Source of the DNA: Chloroflexota bacterium | GTDB taxonomy: Bacteria; Chloroflexota; Anaerolineae; Promineifilales; Promineifilaceae | Direction of reading: 5' to 3' | NCBI GenBank assembly: GCA_020628815.1 | Contig: JAHDEN010000037.1 | Location: forward strand, 1 to 42,103 | Length of the DNA: 42,103 nucleotides | Shown: positions 7,098-15,128 of the stretch, in pieces | Layout: each line of letters opens with the position of its first letter | Numbering within the stretch: position 1 is the stretch's first letter | Position numbers and translations under genes: made by a program | The notes under the pieces: generated by a model | Told to the model about the DNA's origin: nothing | The model's input: only the letters and a program-made list of their open reading frames with translations | The model's database searches: none

Positions 7098-7736
7098 TCA
7101 AGCCAGCTGTTTGTGAGAGCCGTCACACGTCGGCATTCGCTTTGAAAGCCCGCAGACACAGTCATGGATTCCTTTGCCATCAAAGATGCGATCCATGTAT
7201 TTCTCGATGCGGGCGGTGCGGGTTTTTGATTGCTTGGGAGCCGCAAAGTTTAGCAGGTAGCCTCGTTGCCGGCCGGGCGTGAGCTGGTAAAACGCCTCTT
7301 TAAACTCCGGCATTTCGATAAAAATTTGCTGGAGTTCGTCTAGAACGTCAAACTCATCTGTCTTTTTCATCGCGACCTGCAGCCCGGTTTTTTCGATCTC
7401 AATCGCCTCTTGCACATACGCTTTGATGACGGGTGTCAGTTCAATAATTTCTTCGACACGAGTGAATTTAAATATGCGGGATGATTGGGAGTTCTGGCCC
7501 GGAGCTACAAGCATTTTGTTGGGATCTTTGAGTAAAACCCCTTTGAAAAAGCTGAGGGCGCAGTAGTTCTTAAACGGACTGATGATTGCAACGTTTTTAT
7601 TTTCAAACGTGTAGCACGGCTGCTTCCATTTCCACTCCTCGGTAAGCCCCGCGTCTAACACAATCTGCCTCAATTGCATCAATTCTTTTTGCCACTGCTG
7701 TAGGTTGGCTAAATAAGCATCTACATTTGCATTCAT
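7098..7736 (-). CDS. YdeI/DUF1801-family protein with C-terminal CDGSH iron-sulfur motif
   Basis: Residues 1-190 match the YdeI-type arrangement. A DUF1801 domain ('LRQIVLDAGLTEEWKWKQPCYTF', 'NYCALSFFKGVLL') is followed by the OmdA-like helical part ('EFKEAFYQLTPGRQRGYLLNF', 'QSKTRTARIEKYMDRIFDGKGIHD'). Ordinary family members end at about this point. This one continues with the exact CDGSH pattern C-x-C-x2-S-x3-P-x-C-D-G-S-H (Cys193, Cys195, Ser198, Pro202, Cys204, His208), the ligand set of [2Fe-2S] CDGSH/mitoNEET-type clusters. The tail is only about 20 residues, shorter than a full CDGSH domain. The gene starts 7 nt after the MerR gene stop, so the two are almost certainly co-transcribed. 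Confidence 0.82.
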   Translation of the reverse strand: MNANVDAYLANLQQWQKELMQLRQIVLDAGLTEEWKWKQPCYTFENKNVAIISPFKNYCALSFFKGVLLKDPNKMLVAPGQNSQSSRIFKFTRVEEIIELTPVIKAYVQEAIEIEKTGLQVAMKKTDEFDVLDELQQIFIEMPEFKEAFYQLTPGRQRGYLLNFAAPKQSKTRTARIEKYMDRIFDGKGIHDCVCGLSKRMPTCDGSHKQLA

Positions 7737-7743
7737 AGCTTAA

Positions 7744-8511
7744 TCATACTGATTCTTCGGCCAATGCCAAAAATAGCCGAGCAAATAAAAAGCTGTTTTC
7801 CCCTTTGGCTGTCAGCAAAAATCCCTCGGTGCTATGGGCTACTTCCGGCCGGAGTTCCGCATGCACCTCACAATCTGCCTCAAGATCAGCCAGCTGGTCC
7901 ATCGCTTTTCGTACAGCTTCGTCTTTGCTGATGACCAAAATTTTATACAGATCTTCTTCTTGCCAAATATGGACATGTTGCCCCCTGAGCTGATCGATGA
8001 GTTTTTTGCCGTCGGCCGATGTAAGCACGCACCCATGTTGTTGCAAAAGCTGCTCAAAAGCCAAATGGCTGGCCGGTTCGGCTTCAGGGTGGGGGCAAAT
8101 GCGTTCAACTAATTCACCAAAGGCACTTTCTTGGTCCTCGTGGCCGTGATGCTCATGTTGATAGAGATCTTGTAGGAAGTGGGTTAGCTCGTGGCGCAAA
8201 ATCAGCTTTTGGGTGACTTCTTTTTCAAGGGCGAAAAAACGCTTTTCGGCCGCATCGATGAGCATGTCGTTGCTCAAGCTGCCATCTGCCAAATTTTTGA
8301 TAAATAGCTTGATGTCAGCCAGTGCAAAGCCGACCCGCTGGGCGCGCTGGATAAGTTGAATCTGACCGGCCGCTTCTGGCTTGTAAAGCCGATAACCAGA
8401 TTCTGACCGGCCGTGTGGAGAGATCAACCCCTCTTTTTCATAAAAGCGGAGGGTAGAGGTGCGGATACCCATTTGTTTGGCCAGTTGGCCTATCGTCATC
8501 AACTTGCTCAT
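7744..8511 (-). CDS. MerR-family transcriptional regulator with His-rich segment
   Basis: The N-terminal MerR winged helix is clear: 'MTIGQLAKQMGIRTSTLRFYEKEGLISPHGRS' then 'GYRLYKPEAAGQIQLIQRAQRVGFALADIK'. A coiled coil (about 85-125) follows and ends in a His-rich 'YQHEHHGHED' and 'RICPHPEAEP', plausible metal ligands. The remaining 120 residues are an unassigned extension, making it longer (255 residues) than typical metal-sensing MerR proteins of about 130-150. The ATG at 8509-8511 (MSKLMTIG) is preferred over the GTG two codons upstream. It probably forms an operon with the YdeI-CDGSH gene and may activate the ATPase promoter at 6411-6444. The inducer is unknown. Confidence 0.85.
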   Translation of the reverse strand: MSKLMTIGQLAKQMGIRTSTLRFYEKEGLISPHGRSESGYRLYKPEAAGQIQLIQRAQRVGFALADIKLFIKNLADGSLSNDMLIDAAEKRFFALEKEVTQKLILRHELTHFLQDLYQHEHHGHEDQESAFGELVERICPHPEAEPASHLAFEQLLQQHGCVLTSADGKKLIDQLRGQHVHIWQEEDLYKILVISKDEAVRKAMDQLADLEADCEVHAELRPEVAHSTEGFLLTAKGENSFLFARLFLALAEESV

Positions 8512-8628
8512 TGGCACATGATAACAACTTTGGCGGGATAGGCTCTATCAAACAACTAGATTTTTAGTTTTGGGGGGAGATAGGCTCCTGTTTTGTCATT
8601 TGTTGCGCTTTGGAAACTGTATTCGAAA

Positions 8629-8784
8629 TTAGAAGATCACGGCGACTGCAATCAGGACAACCAGAGCTATGCCGGTCACCTTAAGCAGTTGCAAAAGCCA
8701 ATTGGGGCTAATGGCATCTTGAAAAACGTCGAGTGCAACTTCGTCTAGGTTTTCGTCAGGGTGAGTTTCATTTGTGTGAATCAT
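8629..8784 (-). CDS. Small tail-anchored membrane protein (51 residues)
   Basis: An acidic N-terminal half ('HPDENLDEVALDVFQDAISP') is followed by one C-terminal hydrophobic helix ('LLKVTGIALVVLIAVAVIF') that ends the protein. This is tail-anchor topology with the bulk in the cytoplasm. The ATG at 8782-8784 is preferred to an upstream TTG that would add 10 residues. No clear SD is visible. The coding case rests on this organised topology and its isolated position. The family was not recognised. Confidence 0.5.
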   Translation of the reverse strand: MIHTNETHPDENLDEVALDVFQDAISPNWLLQLLKVTGIALVVLIAVAVIF

Positions 8785-8897
8785 AATTAGTGAATGTGTC
8801 GCTATGACTGGCAAAATGTTACTCGCTTAAAGTTACGCTTACTGTAGCTTAGCTATCAGCCTGATTGTCACATTGTTTCTTTGTTGGTAAAGAAAAA

Positions 8898-8947
8898 CCG
8901 CTCCTAACAAGAGGAGGGCCATCATTGTTAGAAGCGGAACTTGCGAT
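8898..8947. repeat. Imperfect hairpin in the gap before the acidic-tail gene
   Basis: Arms CCGCTCCTAACAA (8898-8910) and TTGTTAGAAGCGG (8935-8947) pair with one mismatch around a 24-nt centre. It may be a small mobile palindrome or a terminator. Nothing else was recognised between 8815 and 8968. Confidence 0.45.
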
Positions 8948-8968
8948 ATTTTCTTTTCGTATATGAGA

Positions 8969-8993
8969 CGGCCGCCCTTAAAAGCAGCGGCCG
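8969..8993 (-). terminator. Possible terminator after the acidic-tail DUF5667 gene
   Basis: A 7-bp GC stem (CGGCCGC 8969-8975 / GCGGCCG 8987-8993) has an 11-nt loop and lies 7-31 nt past the stop at 9000-9002. There is no strong T-run after it, so the call is weak. Confidence 0.3.
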
Positions 8994-8999
8994 ATCATC

Positions 9000-10421
9000 T
9001 TAACCCTCTCCATCGTCGCCAGAGTCGCCATCATCAAACTCGTCGTCGCTGGAGTCGTCATCATCAAACTCGTCGTCGCCAGAGTCGCCATCATCAAACT
9101 CGTCGTCGCCAGAGTCGTCATCATCAAACTCGTCGTCGCTGGAGTCGTCATCATCGAACTCGTCGTCGTAGGAGTCGTCATCATCGAACTCGTCGTCGTA
9201 GGAGTCGTCATCATCGAAGTCGTCGTCGCTGGAGTCATCATCATCGAACTCGTCGTCGCTGGAGTCGTCATCATCGTCGTAGGAGTCATCATCACCGAAC
9301 TCGTCGTCGCTGGAGTCGTCATCGTCGAACTCATCGTCGTAGGAGTCATCATCACCGAACTCGTCGTCGTAGGAGTCGTCATCACCGAACTCGTCGTCGT
9401 AGGAGTCGTCATCATCGAACTCGTCGTCGTAATCATCATCCGTTGGTTCTGGCGACGGATAAGGGTACGCTTCAGGAGTTCCGTCAATCGGTGGCTCAGG
9501 TGTGACTGTCGGTTCCTGAGTCTCGGTCTCAGTTGGCTCTGGCGATGGATAAGGATATGCGACAGCGGGTGTGGACGCTGGGGGTTCCGGTGTGTTTGTT
9601 GTGTCTTGGGTAACGGTCACAGTTGGGTCGATAGTTGGTTCGGCCGTTGGCGTTTCGACAACTACGATTGGTGCTATTTCGCTCGCGTCAATTTCAAGCG
9701 CAGTTAAGGTACCATTCGCCAATTCAACCGTGATCTGAATGAAATCATCATCACTAAACTCAACATGTTGCAGCGTATCGGCCGTGAGTTCAATTTCAAA
9801 CCCTTCCACCATGATCGTTTGTTCATCGACGATCGTCACTGGCCCATCAAACGTGACTATGGCACCGCGTCCATCAATCATGAGTTGGTCCAGCTCAGCA
9901 ATTCGACTAGCAGTGACTTGAGCTAAAACCTCGGTCTTTGCTTCTGGTGCCGCCATACGAATCCGCGTTTGTTGACTGATCGTTTTTATCGGGTAGAGAA
10001 TATCGCCTGGCAAACTATCGGCCGAGGCATTTAAAGTAAAAAAGAAGCTGAAAACTAGTAATAAACTTGCTAGAGCACTGCGGGTAATTCGGGTCATTGG
10101 ATTTGTCTCCTTGCTAAACAAAAGTTGATAAAGGAAACGAAACGGACTTGAAAACGAGGCAAGCGATTGAGTGTCTTTTTGACCAAAGGATTCTTGTTCA
10201 AGCACTTTCAACATATGGGCTTCACCTGCTAAAGATGCCGCCTCAGATATTGGCTCGAACTCCACCTGTTCGATCAAGGTCGTAATTTCTAAAATAGGGA
10301 GCAGCTCTGCTTCCCATTCTGGAAATTGCTTTATACACTCAGCAACTGTTCCACCTTGATGCAGCATATCTAGGCATCGATTGAGAATCTCATCGAATGG
10401 ATTGAATGATTGATTAGACAT
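9000..10421 (-). CDS. DUF5667-type membrane protein with Asp-rich repeat tail; putative partner of the ECF sigma factor
   Basis: About 473 residues. The N-terminal cytoplasmic part ('FDEILNRCLDMLHQGG...CIKQFPEWEAELLPILEIT') is shared with the second cassette. One membrane helix follows near residue 120 ('ALASLLLVFSFFFTLNASA'), then the DUF5667 signature 'DSLPGDILYPIKTISQQ', then a DUF5666-like beta region ('VTFDGPVTIVDEQTIMVEGF'), a Pro/Thr/Glu linker and about 14 copies of a 10-residue DDDDSYDDEF-type repeat to the end (9003-9440). The ATG at 10421 overlaps the sigma gene by 8 nt; a GTG two codons earlier is possible. The overlap and topology suggest an anti-sigma-like role. The acidic tail would be outside the cell and could bind cations. 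The anti-sigma function is inferred. Confidence 0.75.
   Translation of the reverse strand: MSNQSFNPFDEILNRCLDMLHQGGTVAECIKQFPEWEAELLPILEITTLIEQVEFEPISEAASLAGEAHMLKVLEQESFGQKDTQSLASFSSPFRFLYQLLFSKETNPMTRITRSALASLLLVFSFFFTLNASADSLPGDILYPIKTISQQTRIRMAAPEAKTEVLAQVTASRIAELDQLMIDGRGAIVTFDGPVTIVDEQTIMVEGFEIELTADTLQHVEFSDDDFIQITVELANGTLTALEIDASEIAPIVVVETPTAEPTIDPTVTVTQDTTNTPEPPASTPAVAYPYPSPEPTETETQEPTVTPEPPIDGTPEAYPYPSPEPTDDDYDDEFDDDDSYDDEFGDDDSYDDEFGDDDSYDDEFDDDDSSDDEFGDDDSYDDDDDSSDDEFDDDDSSDDDFDDDDSYDDEFDDDDSYDDEFDDDDSSDDEFDDDDSGDDEFDDGDSGDDEFDDDDSSDDEFDDGDSGDDGEG
9003..9440 (-). repeat. Coding minisatellite encoding Asp/Ser/Glu-rich 10-residue units
   Basis: Tandem units of about 30 bp (with some shortened copies) encode DDDDS(Y/S/G)DDEF. 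The plus strand of the same DNA gives an open Arg/His-rich frame, which is only a shadow of the repeat. Confidence 0.9.
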
Positions 10422-10959
10422 GGGCACCTTCGTTTTCTAATATTCTGCGTAGGGCGTTGATCGCTCTGCGTTGCAGAGATTTAATACTGGCATCAGATTT
10501 GCCGATCGTTTTGGCGATAGCCTTAACAGGTTGTTGCTGTAAAAATCGGAGAATGATTACTTGGCGCTGTTCTTCTGTAAGTTGATTTAGCGCTGCTGCC
10601 AGTTTCTCTCTCTCTAACTTTTTACCTATGTGAGCCATCAAACTATCTCCTGAATAAACCTCTGTTTCATTAAGTGGATACCATTCAACTAAGTTTTGAC
10701 GCCTGACGTGGTTAATAACTAAATTGCCTGCAATGGTATACAGCCAGGCGATAAAGGGTTTCCCCGTCGGCCGCCATGTCTGTATTTGTTTGACCATGCG
10801 TTCAAATACATCACTCGTCAAATCTTCTGCTAAAGGGCGCTCTCCTACGCGATAATAGATATAGGTATAGACAGACTTGTGATAACGAGCGTACAACTCG
10901 CTAAATGCGTCTGGTTTACCTGCTTGCGCTTGTTTGATTAGATCTGTCTCGTTCATCAT
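10414..10959 (-). CDS. ECF (sigma-70 family) RNA polymerase sigma factor
   Basis: This 181-residue protein has sigma region 2 ('FSELYARYHKSVYTYIYYRVGE', 'AEDLTSDVFERMVKQ', 'FIAWLYTIAGNLVINHVRR'). It also has sigma region 4 ('LNQLTEEQRQVIILRFLQQQ', 'AIAKTIGKSDASIKSLQRRAINALRRIL'). It lacks region 3, as ECF factors do. The ATG at 10957-10959 is used (a second ATG follows directly). Its stop overlaps the start of the DUF5667 gene, so they are translationally coupled. A paralogous pair is at 13797-15666, with conserved phrases such as 'YTYIYYRxGE', 'LAEDLTSDVFERMV' and 'GKPFIAWLYTIAGN'. Confidence 0.93.
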   Translation of the reverse strand: MMNETDLIKQAQAGKPDAFSELYARYHKSVYTYIYYRVGERPLAEDLTSDVFERMVKQIQTWRPTGKPFIAWLYTIAGNLVINHVRRQNLVEWYPLNETEVYSGDSLMAHIGKKLEREKLAAALNQLTEEQRQVIILRFLQQQPVKAIAKTIGKSDASIKSLQRRAINALRRILENEGAHV

Positions 10960-11275
10960 GCAAAACCCGGGTTAACTGCTTGATCTTGTTCTTAATAGGT
11001 ATAACAATCGTAAATCAAAAATGAACCTGCCTAATAAAAAATTGCTCAAAATAGCTGATCTAACTCTAGCATCTTAATTAATTTTAGTCCTCACTATTGC
11101 CTTCCATAGAGCCTCGGGTAGAAAAACCCAAATATAAGAAAAACTCCCCTCTATTCCTTCTCGGCCCGGCTAATTTAGTAAAACAAAAAGGCCCAACCGA
11201 TTGGTTGAGCCTTTTATGAGTCAGGATGCGAGTTGACCCGTGTTGAAGGATAGGTAAGACGAGTTGCTTAAGCTG
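10960..11275. other. Intergenic region upstream of the first sigma cassette
   Basis: AT-rich spacer that should hold the promoter of the sigma/DUF5667 operon (minus strand) and, at 11186-11215, the terminator of the deacetylase gene. No ORF or known promoter pattern could be assigned with confidence. Confidence 0.5.
11186..11215 (-). terminator. Rho-independent terminator of the deacetylase gene
   Basis: Reading the minus strand, a stem of 7+5 bp (outer arms 11186-11192 / 11209-11215, one mismatch pair C93/A08) has a 4-nt loop and runs into a T-rich stretch. It lies about 60 nt after the stop of the gene ending at 11276. Confidence 0.8.
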
Positions 11276-13201
11276 CTAGCGAACCAAGACTGGCATGTAA
11301 ATGTACATTAAGCCTCCTGTTGGCGGTTCTTGAGTTGATTCAGGTGTTTGTGTCATCGTTGGGACTCCTGTTTCAATAGGGGTGGCTGTCTCGATCACAA
11401 TGGGTGTTTGCGTAACTGTTGGTTCAGTTGTTGGCTCATCGGTTGGCGTTGGTTCGGGAGTAGGTGTAGCAACTTCACACATGTCCCAGACAAACAAGAG
11501 ATCATCAATTGTAAATTGGGCTGTGGTGCTGGCCGAGAATAACCAAACCCTGATAGAGGCGGTGCCGACAGGAGGGGTATCAATTATTTCGAACTCAGCA
11601 AATTCATTTGCGGCCGATGGGGTAATCTGACGCGCAACTTCACCAATTTCGTCACCTGTACTATCAAGATAGTCAACACCAACACCGGTCCAACTTTGAG
11701 GATCAAGTTGGTTGACTGCGGTGTAGCCTTTAAGCGTAAATTGATCAAGTTGTGCAACGCTAACCGACTGAGCTGCAAATCCATTAGATACGGTCAGACC
11801 GTTGCCGGTTCGGCCGGGGACAATGTCCAGTGTGCCAAATGCCTGCCAGCTTGACGTACCGTCTTCAAAGTCTGGGTTGACCAGTTCATTGCAGGCCATT
11901 GGAATTTGAGTTGGAGTGGGTGACACGGCTGGTGTTGAAGTCGGTTCTGACGTTATGGGAGTGACTGTCGGCGTGACCACTGTTGTAGAAGTTGGTTCAG
12001 GCGTTATCGGGGTTGCTGTGGGTGTTGGTGTTTGAGAGTCAACAAGGGTGACCGTTGTGTTATCCCGTAAAATCAAATAGCCATACACCACGTCGGTAGG
12101 TGCGATCCAGACTTCATTCGTTCCGTTTGCACCATAGGTCTCAATTAAATAATCTAAGGTTTCTTCTAAAACTGGGGTGTTGTCACCAAATAAATCTGAT
12201 CCATGTGAGAAAGTTGTGTACCAATAGGGGATATTGACCTCAAATAGATCTGAGGTTGCTCGCCAATGGATATCATCAAAAACATCGATAATCCCTTCTG
12301 CATACCCATTTACACCATCAATGCGGCCGTCCCGAATGACCAGTGAATTTGGATCAATAGGAGAAGTGATATCCATAATTGGAGGCCACGCATCAAGGCC
12401 ACCTTCTACATAAAGAAGAGTTGCTTCGTTATTGTCGCGGATATCAAAAACCACTTCAGGGTAATGTTCATACTGAATAAAATCACCACATGGGATTGAA
12501 AAGCCAATGACGTTGTAATCTGGCCTAGAGGAAGTCGCGATTAGATTTTCTAGCGCTTGTTGGGCCTCAAGCACGTCCGCCTTTCTATCTGCCACTGTCC
12601 ATTCGGCCGAACAGCCAGCTTCATGGTCGGTTGAGTGATTATTGATGCTCCAGCCTGCGTCCATAATCTCTTGAAATTCAGATATATCAAATGCGCCCTC
12701 CCCATTGTCTGTATCAGTGATGAATTCACTCACAAGGTTATATGTGGCGGGAATGTTTCGATCTAAAAACACTTGCCTTTGGCTATCAAGCCAGAAGTTA
12801 TCATCAAACCCGTGGGAGTATGCCCATAGATACCCATCTTTTAGGCTTAGCTTGCTAATGGCACCGATTTCGGCCGGATTAGAAACACCTTCTATGTGAA
12901 CTTGAAACGACGGTGCATCGGTTGTAAATGTAATCGTTGTGCTATTTAGGTCTTGCCAATGAACGATCTCCTCTCCTTGATCGCCTGTGACTGCAATATT
13001 GGTTCCATCCCCCACCTCTACAGCATATGAAAGGTCGTATGCGTTTAGGGTGGGTACGTTTGATCTGTCAATTTCGTATGCTAAATCTACGGTGCTAGCC
13101 CCCAACAGCAGGGTTGCAGAGGTTAACAAGGTAAATGACACGACCAATAAACTTGTGATTAAAGTGAATCGTTTGGTGGTGAGTTGATTAGTGTTTCGCA
13201 C
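11276..13201 (-). CDS. Secreted NodB-like polysaccharide deacetylase with carbohydrate-binding-like module and C-terminal tail
   Basis: 641 residues. The N-terminus is Arg/Lys-rich followed by a hydrophobic signal ('LITSLLVVSFTLLTSATLLL'). The central part resembles polysaccharide deacetylases: 'SHGFDDNFWLD' takes the place of the TFDDG motif and 'NNHSTDHEAGC' supplies HSxxH, together the usual Asp-His-His metal site. Pro/Thr linkers surround a beta-rich module ('NPDFEDGTSSWQAFG' to 'TTAQFTIDDLLFVWD') typical of CBM4/9-like jelly rolls. A last Thr/Pro/Glu stalk ends in 'MYIYMPVLVR', like the tail of many Chloroflexota exported proteins. The GTG start at 13199-13201 has GAGGA 9 nt upstream. 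It lies between the two sigma cassettes, so it may be a target. The substrate is unknown. Confidence 0.75.
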   Translation of the reverse strand: MRNTNQLTTKRFTLITSLLVVSFTLLTSATLLLGASTVDLAYEIDRSNVPTLNAYDLSYAVEVGDGTNIAVTGDQGEEIVHWQDLNSTTITFTTDAPSFQVHIEGVSNPAEIGAISKLSLKDGYLWAYSHGFDDNFWLDSQRQVFLDRNIPATYNLVSEFITDTDNGEGAFDISEFQEIMDAGWSINNHSTDHEAGCSAEWTVADRKADVLEAQQALENLIATSSRPDYNVIGFSIPCGDFIQYEHYPEVVFDIRDNNEATLLYVEGGLDAWPPIMDITSPIDPNSLVIRDGRIDGVNGYAEGIIDVFDDIHWRATSDLFEVNIPYWYTTFSHGSDLFGDNTPVLEETLDYLIETYGANGTNEVWIAPTDVVYGYLILRDNTTVTLVDSQTPTPTATPITPEPTSTTVVTPTVTPITSEPTSTPAVSPTPTQIPMACNELVNPDFEDGTSSWQAFGTLDIVPGRTGNGLTVSNGFAAQSVSVAQLDQFTLKGYTAVNQLDPQSWTGVGVDYLDSTGDEIGEVARQITPSAANEFAEFEIIDTPPVGTASIRVWLFSASTTAQFTIDDLLFVWDMCEVATPTPEPTPTDEPTTEPTVTQTPIVIETATPIETGVPTMTQTPESTQEPPTGGLMYIYMPVLVR

Positions 13202-13796
13202 AGGTAAATATCCTCAGAGGCCTTTTGAATGTGTCTGCTAGGTTGATATTGATGTTGGACGGTATCCATCAAAAACAACTAACCAGGTGTTGAAAATCGC
13301 CTCATATAAAACGTGTGAATGTGCCGCTGATCTAACAAACGATCAGGGAGCTTTTAATATTTTTTGCAATATTTAAGATAGCCTTCCGAATAACGGTGGC
13401 CTTTTCAAAAGCTGTTTGAACCTAAGATTTAAGCGTGGGTTCGCCCATAGACAGGGGTTTGGGCAAGCATGAACAAGCCCATATTTCAACATAGCTGACC
13501 TATGCAAAATAATCTGTCTTTTTACAATATTTAACTGTTGGCTTAGTTGATGATTTGGTTTCCTACACTCTATTGAAAGTAGCTAACCTTGTTTGCCTCA
13601 GTTCGATGTCCTTTGAATTGTTACTCTTCCTATTAATTCAATAGAGTGGGACTGCATAGATTCCATTGAATTCGTTTGGGAAACGTTGCGGCCGATACAA
13701 TTTTCCGGCCGTCAATCGCTAACCCATAGATTTCATCATTTTTAAAATTTGAAAACAAGATTTGATAAGTGCAACTTAAAAGATGAAGTCTGCTGA
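13202..13796. other. 595-nt intergenic region
   Basis: AT-rich, with no supported ORF on either strand. It should contain the promoter of the deacetylase gene (minus strand). It holds one 12-nt inverted repeat, CACTCTATTGAA (13566-13577) / TTCAATAGAGTG (13637-13648), with a 59-nt centre, and two CGGCCG hexamers at 13690-13710. Otherwise nothing was recognised. Confidence 0.5.
13566..13648. repeat. 12-nt inverted repeat in the intergenic region
   Basis: The arms at 13566-13577 and 13637-13648 are perfect reverse complements. It could be a small mobile element or a regulatory hairpin. No neighbouring gene decides between these. Confidence 0.45.
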
Positions 13797-15128
13797 CTAA
13801 TCTTTATCCTTTTTATCTTTCTTGCCTTCATTTTCTTGTCCGGAATTATTGCTACCGTTGTTTTCTTGCCCCAAATTAGAATTGTTGTTGCTGTTATTTT
13901 CTTGTCCAGAATTGGCGTTGCCATTGTTGTTTCCGGGTCCAGCGTTCGGGTTAGGATCATTGTTTCCGTTGCCGCTGTTGTTTCCGGGCCCGGCATTAGG
14001 GTTAGGATCATTGTTCCCGTTGCCATTGTTGTTTCCAGGTCCGGCATTAGGGTTAGGATCATTGTTCCCATTGTCGTTGTTATTTCCCGGTCCAGCGTTT
14101 GGGTTAGGATCATTGTTTCCATTGCCGCTGTTGTTTCCAGGCCCAGCGTTCGGGTTGGGATCAGTGTTCCCATTGCCGTTGTTGTTTCCCGGTCCGGCAT
14201 TCGGATTTATCTCTTTTTCTTTGTCTTTATTTTCTTCTTCTTCGCTCTCGTTATTAACCGGTTCTTCGTTCGGTTCAGCGTCTTGCTCTTCTACTTCTTC
14301 ATCATTATTAGGAGAACTATCATCGGCGTCAGAATCATCTTCTTCCGGTTCATCTTCAATCACAGGTTCAATTTCCAAGTCGCTTTCATCAATGCTGATT
14401 GCTGCAAGAACGCTGTTTTTTAGCTGGACTGTGATTTCGATGGGTTCACCGTCGGTGAAGCGGACAGCTTCAACTGTTTCAGCATTAAGCTGGATTTCAA
14501 GATCTTCAACTACGATGGTGTTATCGCTGATCCGGGTAACGGGGCCGTTTAGCGTGATAATCGCCTCCCGTGTAGTGTCTTCAATAACCATCTCCAGCTC
14601 GTCAGCCCGTTTGGCAGAAACTTCGGCAATGACGGCCGATTTTCTGGCAGAAGAAGCGAGCTGTATGCGAGCTTGCTGGCCTAACGTTTTTACCGGGTAA
14701 AGTCTGTCTCCGGGCAAGCTGTCGGCCGATGCGGTGACAGAGAAGAAAAGACTAAAAACGAGCAGAATGCTGGCTAACGCGGCTCCAGATATGCGGGGCC
14801 TGCGCGCCATGTTTTGTTCAGAGAAAATCTCTAACCAAAGCTTGATCTCATCTCGTAAAAAGTCTCCCACCCAACGACGATCGGTAGTTTCAGCTTGTTT
14901 TTCTTGTTTCGCTTGCACCGTCGCTTTTAATCGGTTCCTACCTTTTTGATATGCAGGGATCGAAGGAGGGGCAAACTCAATCATATTCATCTGAGCTGTG
15001 AGCTCTAGAATCGGCCGGAGCTCGGCTGATGCATGGGGGAATTGCTCTAAGCAGTCATCAATGCTTGCCCCTTGCTGGATTAGGTCGAGACAGCTGTTCA
15101 ATGTATCGTCAAAATTATGTTGTGACAT
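13797..15128 (-). CDS. DUF5667-type membrane protein with Asn/Gly/Pro repeat tail; second sigma partner
   Basis: About 443 residues from the ATG at 15126-15128 (AAGGA upstream); an ATG three codons earlier is less likely by comparison with the paralogue. The layout equals the first cassette: 'FDDTLNSCLDLIQQG...LEQFPHASAELRPILELT', a membrane helix ('ALASILLVFSLFFSVTASA'), 'DSLPGDRLYPVKTLGQQARI', and a DUF5666-like beta region ('ITLNGPVTRISDNTIVVEDL'). A Glu/Asp-rich stretch follows, then six copies of a 16-residue DPNPNAGPGNNxGNGN repeat, then Asn/Gln/Glu- and Lys/Asp-rich ends. It overlaps the sigma gene by 14 nt. The extracellular tail is disordered and hydrophilic. The anti-sigma or sensor role is inferred from gene order and topology. 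Confidence 0.75.
   Translation of the reverse strand: MSQHNFDDTLNSCLDLIQQGASIDDCLEQFPHASAELRPILELTAQMNMIEFAPPSIPAYQKGRNRLKATVQAKQEKQAETTDRRWVGDFLRDEIKLWLEIFSEQNMARRPRISGAALASILLVFSLFFSVTASADSLPGDRLYPVKTLGQQARIQLASSARKSAVIAEVSAKRADELEMVIEDTTREAIITLNGPVTRISDNTIVVEDLEIQLNAETVEAVRFTDGEPIEITVQLKNSVLAAISIDESDLEIEPVIEDEPEEDDSDADDSSPNNDEEVEEQDAEPNEEPVNNESEEEENKDKEKEINPNAGPGNNNGNGNTDPNPNAGPGNNSGNGNNDPNPNAGPGNNNDNGNNDPNPNAGPGNNNGNGNNDPNPNAGPGNNSGNGNNDPNPNAGPGNNNGNANSGQENNSNNNSNLGQENNGSNNSGQENEGKKDKKDKD
13905..14215 (-). repeat. 48-bp coding tandem repeat (Asn/Pro/Gly-rich, about 6 copies)
   Basis: Units of 48 bp encode DPNPNAGPGNN(N/S)GNGN, differing mainly at synonymous sites and an Asn/Ser position. 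Synonymous divergence between units suggests selection on the peptide rather than very recent expansion. Confidence 0.9.

Noticed and set aside
8963-9505. Plus-strand 180-residue Arg/His-rich open frame
   Set aside because: It is the antisense shadow of the Asp-rich coding repeat of the minus-strand DUF5667 gene; periodic composition keeps stops out.
9003-14215. Tandem repeats as possible CRISPR arrays
   Set aside because: Both arrays are in-frame coding repeats without variable spacers of constant length.
13822-14700. Plus-strand 292-residue Leu/Pro/Phe/Ser-rich open frame
   Set aside because: Shadow of the Asn/Pro/Gly repeat gene on the minus strand; no SD and no recognisable family.
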